Shown one piece after another: positions 26,707 through 33,630 of a DNA stretch of 39,236 nucleotides; position 1 is the stretch's first letter; each line of letters begins with the position of its first letter. Position numbers and translations under genes: made by a program. Under the pieces are notes generated by a model. The model did not search any database. It was not told the DNA's origin and saw nothing but the letters and a program-made list of their open reading frames with translations. The stretch is from assembly GCA_934316545.1 (NCBI GenBank), contig CAKRDT010000018.1:1-39236 (forward strand), given 5' to 3'. The DNA is from an uncultured Agathobacter sp. Its GTDB lineage: Bacteria; Bacillota; Clostridia; Lachnospirales; Lachnospiraceae.

Positions 26707-27534
26707 ATGGCGACAGTAGATACCTCATTTTTAAATGCATTTTACCCGGAAGAAAGTCTGAAAATATCAAATGTTATCCAAGATAAAGATAAAATTTTGA
26801 TACGAATAAAACCTATTACAGCATGTTGCACCTGTCCTAAGTGTGGACAAACAACAAATAATTATCATGGTACATATATGCGTAAGGTACAAGACTTGCC
26901 GATCCTTGGAAAGAACGTTCAGTTGGAGATAACCGCTCATGAGTATAATTGTATGAATAAAGAATGTAATACAACATCCATATCAGAGACTTTTGATGGT
27001 TTTCTGAATGCATATAGCAGGATGACAGAACGTTGTGCAGATTTTGTATGTACATTGGCATTGGAAACAAGTTGTGAAGGATGTGCTCGCATATGTAAAA
27101 CACTTGGAATTAAGACTAGTGGTGATACGGTTATTCGACTTCTTTTGAAAAGGTATGAACCATTACCGAATCCGGAAACTGGAGATGTGATTGGCGTTGA
27201 CGATTTTGCCTATAAAAAGAGAAATACATATGGAACAATCATTGTAAATGAGAAGACACATGAACCTATTACCTTATTAGATGGTCGGGATGGAGAAACC
27301 TTAAGGGAATGGCTCAAAAATAATAAACAAGTAAAAGTCGTTACTCGTGATAGAGCAAGTGCTTATGCAAGAGTGATTACGGAGGAATTGCCAGATGCGA
27401 TGCAGGTTGCGGATAGGTTTCATCTACACCAAAATCTTTTAGAGGCAATTAAAAAAGCTTTGAATAAAGAAATACCCGCCACCATTACTATTCCGCATGC
27501 GGATGAAGATTCATGTAAAAAAAATCGCAGTTGA
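26707..27534 (+). CDS. ISL3-type transposase, N-terminal part
   Basis: The 275-aa reading starts with the usual ISL3 N-terminus. It carries a zinc-binding region (CTCPKCG, then CMNKEC) followed by the first part of the DDE catalytic domain, with D165 in VIGVDDFAYKK and D215 in VVTRDRASAY. It stops shortly after an A8 run at 27517-27524. Moving forward one base at the run joins it in frame to the downstream ORF, giving one protein of roughly 545 aa. AACGGAG precedes the ATG. It is either a disrupted gene, a sequencing slip or an expression frameshift. Confidence 0.85.
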   Translation: MATVDTSFLNAFYPEESLKISNVIQDKDKILIRIKPITACCTCPKCGQTTNNYHGTYMRKVQDLPILGKNVQLEITAHEYNCMNKECNTTSISETFDGFLNAYSRMTERCADFVCTLALETSCEGCARICKTLGIKTSGDTVIRLLLKRYEPLPNPETGDVIGVDDFAYKKRNTYGTIIVNEKTHEPITLLDGRDGETLREWLKNNKQVKVVTRDRASAYARVITEELPDAMQVADRFHLHQNLLEAIKKALNKEIPATITIPHADEDSCKKNRS

Positions 27535-28351
27535 TGTGGATAACTCTCCAAATTATTCAGAAAAACGTTATCAAATGATATGTCAGATACAGGGATTTTT
27601 AAAGGAAGGCTGCAGTTATCGAGAAATCGTAAGAAGAATGGGTGTTGGAAGAAATACAATTGCTAAATATCGCAATGGAAATCCGATGGAATTAAGTATG
27701 TATGGAGTGAGACAAAGCAAATTAGATCCATATTATGATTTTATAATACAGTGTTTAAAATCAGGTTGGAGCAAAAGCAAGACAGTTAAAGCAGTTTATG
27801 AGAAAGGATATACTGGTTCCCAAAGCAATGCCTTTGATTATCTTGTAAAAATAGAAGAAAAAATAAATGAACAGTTTGCTCCTCAGCCATATGTTAGAAC
27901 GATGACAGAGGCTTTAAAATATGGAACAGGTAGTTGCGGAAAAGATAAGGATTATATAACACGTGAGGGCATATTTCGATATATGTGGATGAACAAAGGA
28001 CTAACTGAAGAACATAAATGTCATATCTTGAATCAGTATCCACACATATATGAATTGCACAGCTGCATCAAAGAATTCAGAAAAATATTTGAAGAAAAGA
28101 AAGTACCGTTATTATATCTGTTTATTGAGAAATACAGTAAGAGCGAAATAAAAGCTTTACAGAGTTTTGCAAATGGATTAAGGCGTGATATAGATGCTGT
28201 TGAAAATGCAATAGCATATGATTACAGCAACGGTTTTGTAGAAGGAACAAACAGCCGATTAAAAATGATAAAGCGAACAATGTATGGAAGGGGCAGTAAG
28301 CGGTTGCTTGAGGCAAAATTGCGATATCCAAAGGCAACTGCTTACGGATAA
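27497..28351 (+). CDS. ISL3-type transposase, C-terminal part
   Basis: This second frame supplies the helix-turn-helix insertion (YREIVRRMGVGRNTIAKYRN) and the end of the catalytic domain. That end carries the third acidic residue in FVEGTNSRLKMIKRTMYGR. The ATG given has no ribosome binding site, so it is most likely only a continuation of the upstream ORF. The true coding join is near 27518. The stop codon sits within the right inverted repeat. Confidence 0.8.
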   Translation: MRMKIHVKKIAVDVDNSPNYSEKRYQMICQIQGFLKEGCSYREIVRRMGVGRNTIAKYRNGNPMELSMYGVRQSKLDPYYDFIIQCLKSGWSKSKTVKAVYEKGYTGSQSNAFDYLVKIEEKINEQFAPQPYVRTMTEALKYGTGSCGKDKDYITREGIFRYMWMNKGLTEEHKCHILNQYPHIYELHSCIKEFRKIFEEKKVPLLYLFIEKYSKSEIKALQSFANGLRRDIDAVENAIAYDYSNGFVEGTNSRLKMIKRTMYGRGSKRLLEAKLRYPKATAYG

Positions 28352-28404
28352 TTGAGGAAGAACCTCACGAAGCAGAATATCCATTAAAATGTTAAGAGGG
28401 AAAA

Positions 28405-29520
28405 ATGTACGACTATTTAATTGTTGGAGCCGGTTTATTCGGTTCGGTATTTGCCAGACAGGCAACGGATGCCGGTAAGAAAGTGCTTGTGATCGACAAG
28501 CGCCCGAACATTGCAGGCAACGTTTATACGGAGAATATTGAGAATATCCATGTGCACAAATACGGTGCGCACATTTTCCATACAAATAATAAAGAAGTGT
28601 GGAATTATGTTACGCGTTTTGCGGAGTTCAACCGTTTTACGAACAGTCCTGTAGCGAATTATAAGGGAGAGTTGTATTCACTGCCTTTTAACATGTATAC
28701 GTTCAATAAGATGTGGGGCGTTGTGACACCGGAGGCGGCTGCGGCGAAAATTGAGGAGCAGCGCAACGAAGCCGGCATTACGGAGCCGCACAATCTGGAG
28801 GAACAGGCGATCTCTTTGGTTGGCAAGGATATTTACGAGAAGCTGATCAAGGGTTACACGGAGAAGCAGTGGGGGCGCGATTGCAAGGATCTTCCGGCTT
28901 TTATTATTAAGCGACTGCCGGTTCGACTGACGTTTGATAACAATTATTTTAATGCTTTGTATCAGGGGATTCCGGTGGGCGGCTATACGAAGATGGTTGC
29001 CAATATGCTGGATGGAATTGAAGTGCGTTTGGATACGGATTATTTCGAGAATAAGACAAAGCTGGATGCTTTGGCGGATAAGATTGTTTATACAGGGGCG
29101 ATTGATGCTTACTTTGAATACCAATTGGGAGCTTTGGAGTATCGTTCTGTACGCTTTGAGACGGAAGTGCTGGACAAACCGAATTTTCAGGGAAATGCGG
29201 CGGTGAATTATGCGGATCGGGAGACGTCGTGGACGAGGATCATCGAGCACAAGTGGTTTGAGTTTGGCAAGGATGATGACGGAAATGATATTCCAAAGAC
29301 GGTGATCAGCAGAGAGTACAGTTCGGAGTGGAAGGTCGGTGATGAGCCGTACTATCCGGTGAATGATGAAAAGAATGGTGCGTTGTATCAGGAATATAAG
29401 AAGCTGGCGGATAAGGAGCAGAAGGTAATTTTTGGCGGACGGCTGGGCGAGTATAAGTATTATGATATGGATGCTGTGATTGCGTCGGCGCTGGAGCTGG
29501 CGGAGAAGGAATTGAATTAA
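28405..29520 (+). CDS. glf: UDP-galactopyranose mutase
   Basis: This flavoenzyme turns UDP-galactopyranose into UDP-galactofuranose for cell-surface polymers. The 371-aa protein begins with the FAD-binding YDYLIVGAGLFGSVFARQA, continues with KRPNIAGNVY and HKYGAHIFHT, and has YTEKQWGRDCKDLPAFIIKR and GGRLGEYKYYDMD. Length is normal. AAGAGGG precedes the ATG. An insertion sequence ends 40 bp upstream, so the original promoter is probably displaced. It suggests that the surface polymer made here contains galactofuranose, though no dedicated galactofuranosyl transferase was recognised. Confidence 0.96.
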   Translation: MYDYLIVGAGLFGSVFARQATDAGKKVLVIDKRPNIAGNVYTENIENIHVHKYGAHIFHTNNKEVWNYVTRFAEFNRFTNSPVANYKGELYSLPFNMYTFNKMWGVVTPEAAAAKIEEQRNEAGITEPHNLEEQAISLVGKDIYEKLIKGYTEKQWGRDCKDLPAFIIKRLPVRLTFDNNYFNALYQGIPVGGYTKMVANMLDGIEVRLDTDYFENKTKLDALADKIVYTGAIDAYFEYQLGALEYRSVRFETEVLDKPNFQGNAAVNYADRETSWTRIIEHKWFEFGKDDDGNDIPKTVISREYSSEWKVGDEPYYPVNDEKNGALYQEYKKLADKEQKVIFGGRLGEYKYYDMDAVIASALELAEKELN

Positions 29521-29530
29521 TAGAAATAGG

Positions 29531-29560
29531 AACAGCCCCATGTGATGACATGGGGCTGTT
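29531..29560. terminator. Bidirectional terminator after glf
   Basis: AACAGCCCCATGT and ACATGGGGCTGTT form a perfect 13-bp stem with a GATG loop, between the convergent ends of glf and the Rpn pseudogene. T residues follow on both strands, though the runs are short. Confidence 0.75.
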
Positions 29561-29572
29561 TGACAGTACATA

Positions 29573-30165
29573 TTATTTGTTTTGCTTAGCAAGGGCGGCT
29601 TCCAATTCAGCGATACGAGAGGCCTGTTGATTGATTTGAGAAGCTTGTTGATCAATGGTTTGAGTCAACTGTGAATTGGCTTCTTCCAGATAATGAAGCT
29701 TATTGTTTTTTATGGCCTCCCAATAGGCGGCATCGGCGCGTGACTGTGCACACTGACGGGCTACCTCGTCGGAGTTGAGCTGATATAAGGAGTCCGCTGC
29801 TTTTTGCATTGTTTCATTATTTTTTGTGATCATACGCAAATCCTCCCATGTCTTTGTTTTGAAAAGTTTTGCCCAACGGTCGATTCCATAGTGCCGATCT
29901 TCTTCTGTGGCAAGATCGATGCGGCTTAGGTCAATGACGTGGATGGAAAATTTTTCGCTGTACAGCCGCTTGGTCTTGAGGTTTAGAAGTTGATATAATG
30001 CATTAAATTCCGGATTATCCTCGAACAAGGTAAAATTCAGAAATCCGATACTGTGCACTGGCTTTGCATCAATGTAATATTCTCCGCGCTTCAGTTGATC
30101 AAAGTTCCGTGAAGCGTAAGAAATGGAACGGTCCGGCCGGCTCCATGTGCAGGATTGAGCAGATT
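29573..30165 (-). pseudogene. Truncated duplicate of an Rpn nuclease gene
   Basis: Positions 29683-30138 copy 30327-30782 almost exactly (offset 644), and 30139-30165 copy 30926-30952 (offset 787). Relative to the intact neighbour, 143 bp are missing at a repeated GTCCGGC, which shifts the frame, and everything further 5' is gone. The nuclease motif is lost. The longest open part starts MHSIGFLNFTLFED. An internal ATG at 29833 with GGGAGG ahead stays open for 86 codons to the stop, so the C-terminal part might still be made. The C-terminal coiled-coil tail differs from that of the intact copy. Confidence 0.85.
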
Positions 30166-30174
30166 GTTTAAGAG

Positions 30175-31071
30175 TTATTTTTTCAACTGCGCAAGTTCGG
30201 CTTCAAGCTCCGCGATACGAGCAGATTGAAAATCAATCTTTGAGGTCTGTTGCGCGATGGTTACAGCCTGGTTTGTATTAGTGGATTGCAATTCGGTATT
30301 GGCAGACTGTAGTTGGGCATTAGTCTCTTCCAGATAATGAAGCTTATTGTTTTTTATGGCTTCCCAATAGGCGGCATCGGCGCGTGACTGTGCACACTGA
30401 CGGGCTACCTCGTCGGAGTTGAGCTGATATAAGGAGTCCGCTGCTTTTTGCATTGTTTCATTATTTTTTGTGATCATACGCAAATCCTCCCATGTCTTTG
30501 TTTTGAAAAGTTTTGCCCAACGGTCGATTCCATAGTGCCGATCTTCTTCTGTGGCAAGATCGATGCGGCTTAGGTCAATGACGTGGATGGAAAATTTTTC
30601 GCTGTACAGCCGCTTGGTCTTGACGTTTAGAAGCTGATATAATGCATTAAATTCCGGATCATCCTCGAACAAGGTAAAATTCAGAAATCCGATACTGTGC
30701 ACTGGCTTGGCATCAATGTAATATTCTCCGCGCTTCAATTGATCAAAGTTCCGTGAAGCGTAAGAAATGGAACGGTCCGGCCAGTTGTATTCGTTGGTCA
30801 TCTGCATTTCGAGATCGATCAGTCGGCCGTCATTGAGCACGACCCGGACATCCAGAATGAAGTCCTTGGCAGAAAATGTTTCGCCGAGTGAAATTGGATT
30901 CGTCACAGTAACTTCAACTCCGTCCGGCTTCATGTGCAGGATCGAGCAGATTAATGCTTTTAGCACATCGTTGTTCTCCTGCAGGATCTTACGAAATACA
31001 TAATCGTTGGTGAAACCATAATCGATGGTTCCGGTTGCGGTTTCAAAATCAGGTACGTTGCTTTTCTCCAT
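30175..31071 (-). CDS. Rpn-family nuclease with coiled-coil tail
   Basis: The 298-aa protein has IDYGFTNDYVFRKILQE near the N-terminus and the PD-(D/E)XK-like core ILDVRVVLNDGRLIDLEMQM, with D-x13-ExQ. SYASRNFDQLKRGEYYIDAK and a long glutamine/asparagine-rich coiled-coil tail (about residues 235-298) follow. The ATG at 31071 has AAAGGAAAGG before it. An upstream in-frame ATG at 31104 has none. An internal ATG at 30477 is preceded by GGGAGG at ideal spacing and would give a 100-aa C-terminal product, reminiscent of the intragenic inhibitors reported for Rpn proteins. Confidence 0.85.
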   Translation of the reverse strand: MEKSNVPDFETATGTIDYGFTNDYVFRKILQENNDVLKALICSILHMKPDGVEVTVTNPISLGETFSAKDFILDVRVVLNDGRLIDLEMQMTNEYNWPDRSISYASRNFDQLKRGEYYIDAKPVHSIGFLNFTLFEDDPEFNALYQLLNVKTKRLYSEKFSIHVIDLSRIDLATEEDRHYGIDRWAKLFKTKTWEDLRMITKNNETMQKAADSLYQLNSDEVARQCAQSRADAAYWEAIKNNKLHYLEETNAQLQSANTELQSTNTNQAVTIAQQTSKIDFQSARIAELEAELAQLKK

Positions 31072-31099
31072 ATAGTATGTTACCTTTCCTTTAGTATAT

Positions 31100-31128
31100 A
31101 TCATAAGGATTTATTTTCACACCCCCAA
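31100..31128 (-). promoter_or_regulatory. Promoter of the Rpn gene
   Basis: On the minus strand TTGGGG (31123-31128), a 17-bp spacer and TATGAT (31100-31105) lie about 30 bp before the chosen start. The match is moderate. Confidence 0.5.
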
Positions 31129-31293
31129 AAGTAAAAATAAATCAGAATGATTTAAAATATTTATTTGTATTATCCATTGATAATTGAACCGGAAAATGGT
31201 TCGTTATGATCTGGCAACTAAGCTGCTTGAAATGGATACATATGTTGTGAAATCAGAATAGCGAATAGCAGGGAAAAAGTCAAGAATTTTGAA

Positions 31294-31322
31294 TTAAACA
31301 TGCGTTCGTGTTATGCTATAAT
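31294..31322 (+). promoter_or_regulatory. Promoter of the type I toxin mRNA
   Basis: TATAAT (31317-31322) with an upstream TG (TGCTATAAT, extended -10) and a -35-like TTAAAC (31294-31299) at 17 bp. Transcription would start near 31329, leaving a leader of about 80 nt before the toxin start. The DNA from 31105 up to here is AT-rich with no other recognisable gene. Confidence 0.65.
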
Positions 31323-31376
31323 ACGTTTTGTATAACTGAAAAGAAAGTAGGATGTGGATTTCCGATTATTAAGATG

Positions 31377-31399
31377 CCCTCTAGTATTACGAAAGAGGG
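31377..31399 (+). promoter_or_regulatory. Leader hairpin hiding the toxin ribosome site
   Basis: CCCTCT (31377-31382) can pair with AGAGGG (31394-31399), the Shine-Dalgarno sequence of the toxin ORF. GATGCCCT occurs twice, at 31373-31380 and 31401-31408. Masking of the ribosome site in the full-length mRNA is a common safety feature of type I toxins. Confidence 0.55.
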
Positions 31400-31408
31400 T
31401 GATGCCCT

Positions 31409-31492
31409 ATGAACACAATGGAAGTGCTTACTTTATTGCTAGTAGTTTTTGCGGCACTGTCTTACATAGATAATCATAATAAAAAGAAATAG
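31409..31492 (+). CDS. Type I toxin, small membrane peptide
   Basis: This 27-aa ORF reads MNTMEVLTLLLVVFAALSY followed by IDNHNKKK. It therefore has one membrane helix and a basic tail, the form of Firmicute holin-like/TxpA-BsrG type toxins. AGAGGG lies ten bases before the ATG. An own promoter, a leader hairpin over the ribosome site, a convergent antisense promoter in the 3' region and terminators for both RNAs all fit a complete type I module. Overproduction of such peptides usually depolarises or damages the membrane. Confidence 0.8.
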   Translation: MNTMEVLTLLLVVFAALSYIDNHNKKK

Positions 31493-31581
31493 CATCCCAG
31501 ACCGTCCAAAGTTGAGGATGCTATTCTTTGTAGTTTAACTTTACTGAGGGCAAATCGGATAACACATCCGATAACCTTTCT
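31478..31581 (-). ncRNA. Antisense antitoxin RNA
   Basis: On the minus strand TTGAAA (31611-31616), exactly 17 bp and TATAAT (31588-31593) form a near-consensus promoter. The RNA would start near 31581. It would fold a 7-bp hairpin (ATCGGAT 31554-31560, ATCCGAT 31566-31572) and end after the stem AATAGCATCC (31488-31497)/GGATGCTATT (31516-31525) with the T-rich tail TTTCTTTTTA. At about 104 nt it is fully complementary to the 3' part of the toxin mRNA and the last codons of the ORF. Termini are estimates. Confidence 0.78.
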
Positions 31582-31587
31582 GAGTAA

Positions 31588-31616
31588 ATTATACATGAGG
31601 GTGCTTGATTTTTCAA
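31588..31616 (-). promoter_or_regulatory. Promoter of the antitoxin RNA
   Basis: Minus-strand TTGAAA, 17 bp, TATAAT. This is the closest match to a housekeeping promoter in this region and stronger than the toxin promoter, as expected for an RNA antitoxin kept in excess. Confidence 0.8.
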
Positions 31617-31626
31617 GTGCCCTTTT
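31599..31626 (+). terminator. Terminator of the toxin mRNA
   Basis: GGGTGCTTG and CAAGTGCCC pair with two G-U pairs that work only in plus-strand RNA and are followed by TTTT. The right arm lies over the -35 of the antisense promoter. The DNA from here to 31818 holds only a short AbiH-like fragment. Confidence 0.65.
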
Positions 31627-31689
31627 CGATACAATTAGCAAAATAAATCTTGACATAAGTGCGAATTGCGAAGAGGAAGAAACGGCGAC

Positions 31690-31716
31690 TATACAAATGA
31701 GGTGCCGGGATGGGTA
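31690..31716 (+). pseudogene. Nine-codon AbiH gene fragment
   Basis: The codons read YTNEVPGWV before a TAG. These are the same nine residues found in the intact AbiH protein at 24018-25082, with differences at synonymous third positions only. No similarity is visible on either side. It is probably a last trace of a second abiH gene. Confidence 0.5.
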
Positions 31717-31818
31717 TAGCACGGTGGGGGATGGGTATCAAGAAGTGAAATGAAAACAAAATTGCTTGGAAAATATTGGTGTTTTAATAGTTGAATTTGA
31801 CCAATTATAACTTTGATA

Positions 31819-31847
31819 TTGTATCTTAACTTAAAGTAAGTTATAAT
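31819..31847 (+). promoter_or_regulatory. Promoter and operator of the AbiE-like module
   Basis: TTGTAT (31819-31824), 17 bp and TATAAT (31842-31847). The palindrome AACTTA-AAG-TAAGTT (31828-31842) fills the spacer and touches the -10, a fitting site for autorepression by the encoded HTH protein. Confidence 0.7.
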
Positions 31848-31879
31848 ACAGAAAAAGAGTTATAAATGGAGGCGATAGA

Positions 31880-32839
31880 GTGGAATACCTTAAGCGGGTT
31901 TTAGGAATTGAAGTGCTGTATGAAAATAAAGCTTTAGAGCATTTGCCAAACTTCATCAGTACAAGGTACGATTCACAGAAAGTATCTCTGAGTGGTCAAA
32001 AAGCCGTTTTTTTGTACCCTAAAACCGAATTGGAACAGGTGGAAACATTAAAAAAGCATCTGGAACGTGTGAAAAAGGTTGCAGATCGCCCTGTGGTTTT
32101 AGTACTGGAACAAATCACTGCACGGCAGAAAGAGTATTTACTTCGAGAAAAGATAGCATTTATTGTGGATGGAAAGCAAATTTATCTGCCCTTTATGGCG
32201 GCATATTTGCAGGAACGTTGTGATGCAGAAAAGAGCGACAGAGAAGAAATCTTGCCATCAGCTCAGATGCTATTGCTTTATTTTATTTATGAGGGAGCAA
32301 AGGAACTGTCCACAAGTCAAGCTGCAAAAGATTTGGATTTGACACCAACATCTATTTCCAGGGCGTCCAAACAACTTGAAGAAATGGGAACGCTGCAATC
32401 GAGAAAAATCGGAGTACAGAAGATACTGTTTTCAGAAAACTCCCCCAAAGAGTTGTTTTATAAAGCAGAGAAAGTTCTGCTCAATCCTGTGAAAAGGACT
32501 GTCTACGTTCCATGCGAGAAAGTAAAGAATGAATTGTTGGAGAGCGGATATTCCGCATTGGCGGAGTATTCGATGCTCAATGCGCCTGATGTTTGGTGCT
32601 ACGCTTCAGGAAGAATATCTCAGTGGAATGACTGTATGACAAAGGATTTACAGGACTCCAATTCACAGGTGGCTGTTGAAATGTGGAGATATGACCCACG
32701 AAAATTATCGAAGAAAAAAATGGTCGATGAACTTTCTCTGGCATTATCGCTCAGGGAAGATACAGATGAACGGGTAGAAGAAGCAGTAGAAGAAATGTTA
32801 AATAATCTGTGGAGAAAGATATATGGTAACAGGGATTGA
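31880..32839 (+). CDS. AbiEi-like/MarR-type antitoxin regulator
   Basis: The 319-aa protein has an uncharacterised N-terminal region with nuclease-like strands (about residues 1-110). A winged helix follows at about residues 125-190 (STSQAAKDLDLTPTSISRASKQLEEMGTL) and then a C-terminal partner domain. The GTG start has GGAGG seven bases upstream. Its end overlaps a remnant of an AbiEii-type nucleotidyltransferase, the usual partner order in this type IV-like toxin-antitoxin arrangement. The palindrome in its promoter suggests self-repression. It is intact although its toxin is not. Confidence 0.75.
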   Translation: MEYLKRVLGIEVLYENKALEHLPNFISTRYDSQKVSLSGQKAVFLYPKTELEQVETLKKHLERVKKVADRPVVLVLEQITARQKEYLLREKIAFIVDGKQIYLPFMAAYLQERCDAEKSDREEILPSAQMLLLYFIYEGAKELSTSQAAKDLDLTPTSISRASKQLEEMGTLQSRKIGVQKILFSENSPKELFYKAEKVLLNPVKRTVYVPCEKVKNELLESGYSALAEYSMLNAPDVWCYASGRISQWNDCMTKDLQDSNSQVAVEMWRYDPRKLSKKKMVDELSLALSLREDTDERVEEAVEEMLNNLWRKIYGNRD

Positions 32840-33185
32840 GTTCTTGAAGCAGGGAAAAGTGACTGTTGATGGAGTGACGGTTTTGGATGCTGCATATTTG
32901 ATCCCATTTAAGGCGAAAGCATGGATGGATTTGACGGATCGCAAAGAAGCCGGAGAACACGTTGATAGTAAAAACATTAAGAAGCATAAAAAGGATGTTT
33001 TTCGATTGACTGAACTGATTGACCCTACAGTCAAGATTGCCACTCCCAGTGGCGTGTATGAGGATATGCAGAAGTTTGTTGATCGAATGAAAAATGAAAC
33101 GGTTGATGTTAAACAGTTGGGGCTTGTGGGACGAACGAAAGAACAGATTCTTCAGGAAATAGGAGAATTATATGCTATACAATGA
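32823..33185 (+). pseudogene. AbiEii-type nucleotidyltransferase lacking its catalytic domain
   Basis: This 120-aa ORF keeps the start MVTGIE, overlapping the antitoxin stop by 17 bases. It then passes directly into the C-terminal part of AbiEii-like toxins (VTVDGVTVLDAAYLIPFKAK, AWMDLTDRKEAGEHVDSKNI). The GSxxxxxDxD nucleotidyltransferase core normally found between these parts is absent. Family proteins are about 250-300 aa, so an in-frame internal deletion of roughly half the protein is the simplest explanation. The product cannot be an active transferase but could still bind the antitoxin. Confidence 0.7.
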
Positions 33186-33235
33186 TGCATTTCCCGGTTG
33201 GCATGGAGATGTTTAACGCTGCTGACGAAGAGCAG
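33182..33235 (+). pseudogene. DUF4062 gene fragment
   Basis: The frame reads MMHFPVGMEMFNAADEEQ, matching the AGHxPxGMEMF stretch near residue 35 of DUF4062 proteins. The intact example at 22609 has AGHIPAGMELF. Nothing before or after continues the domain. It directly follows the truncated AbiEii remnant. Confidence 0.6.
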
Positions 33236-33261
33236 AAATCACAGATATGTGCGAGTCTAAA

Positions 33262-33309
33262 TTGTATTTTTAAAATGAATCCGCTATACTATAAACAGTA
33301 TAGCGGATT
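33262..33309 (+). promoter_or_regulatory. Promoter embedded in a hairpin before mntA
   Basis: TTGTAT (33262-33267), 17 bp and TATACT (33285-33290) form a promoter whose -10 is the end of the left arm of a 13-bp perfect inverted repeat (33278-33290 and 33297-33309). Upstream RNA would end at this hairpin and the T-rich tail. New RNA would start about at the right arm. The same arrangement recurs at 34682-34735. Confidence 0.65.
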
Positions 33310-33330
33310 TTGTGTTTGGAGAGAGTGTAT

Positions 33331-33630
33331 ATGGTCCAGGAATTTGATTTCAACATGATGAAGATAAGTGAAATTATTAAGCGTGTTACACAGATTTGTC
33401 GTAGCCTTCATGTAGTACGCCTGGATTTATTTGGATCTTTTGCGACTGGAACCGCAACAAGTCGTAGCGATGTTGATTTTGTTGTTTACGGAGAAGTGGA
33501 TCATGAGGCGTTAGAAGAAGCTGTGGAGAAAATTGATACACTTAGGAAGATTGATTTCTTTTATTATGATGAAATAGAAAATAAGTATTTGCTGGAGGAT
33601 ATTAAGAAGTATGGAAAACAAATTTATTAA
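33331..33630 (+). CDS. mntA: MntA-type minimal nucleotidyltransferase antitoxin
   Basis: The 99-aa protein carries the exact signature GS-x10-DxD: G35 S36 and D47/D49 in FGSFATGTATSRSDVDF. In characterised type VII modules MntA inactivates the HEPN toxin HepT by adding AMP groups to a tyrosine. The ATG at 33331 was chosen for GGAGAGAG seven bases upstream. The in-frame TTG at 33310 lies inside the promoter hairpin. The 3' end overlaps hepT by 20 bases. Confidence 0.88.
   Translation: MVQEFDFNMMKISEIIKRVTQICRSLHVVRLDLFGSFATGTATSRSDVDFVVYGEVDHEALEEAVEKIDTLRKIDFFYYDEIENKYLLEDIKKYGKQIY

Larger units (their letters stand above)
26616..28364 (+). mobile_element. ISL3-family-like insertion sequence
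   Basis: Perfect 20-bp terminal inverted repeats begin GGTTCTTCCTCAATTATCCG at 26616-26635, with the reverse complement at 28345-28364. They enclose about 1.75 kb with one transposase split into two frames. The transposase stop lies inside the right repeat. The flanking 8 bases (GTGCGGCG left, TCACGAAG right) do not match, so no target duplication is visible. This could reflect an old insertion, a flanking deletion or recombination between copies. Confidence 0.88.

Noticed and set aside
26608..28372. Target-site duplication flanking the insertion sequence
   Set aside because: The 8 bases on the two sides (GTGCGGCG and TCACGAAG) do not match.
28678..29655. 325-codon minus-strand open frame
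   Set aside because: It is entirely antisense to glf, which is a certain gene. Its composition is low-complexity (Arg/Leu/Ile) and typical of a mirror frame.
31196..31261. 21-codon frame MVRYDLATKLLEMDTYVVKS
   Set aside because: It looks protein-like but has only a weak GGAA upstream and no known match. It may be the end of a lost gene.
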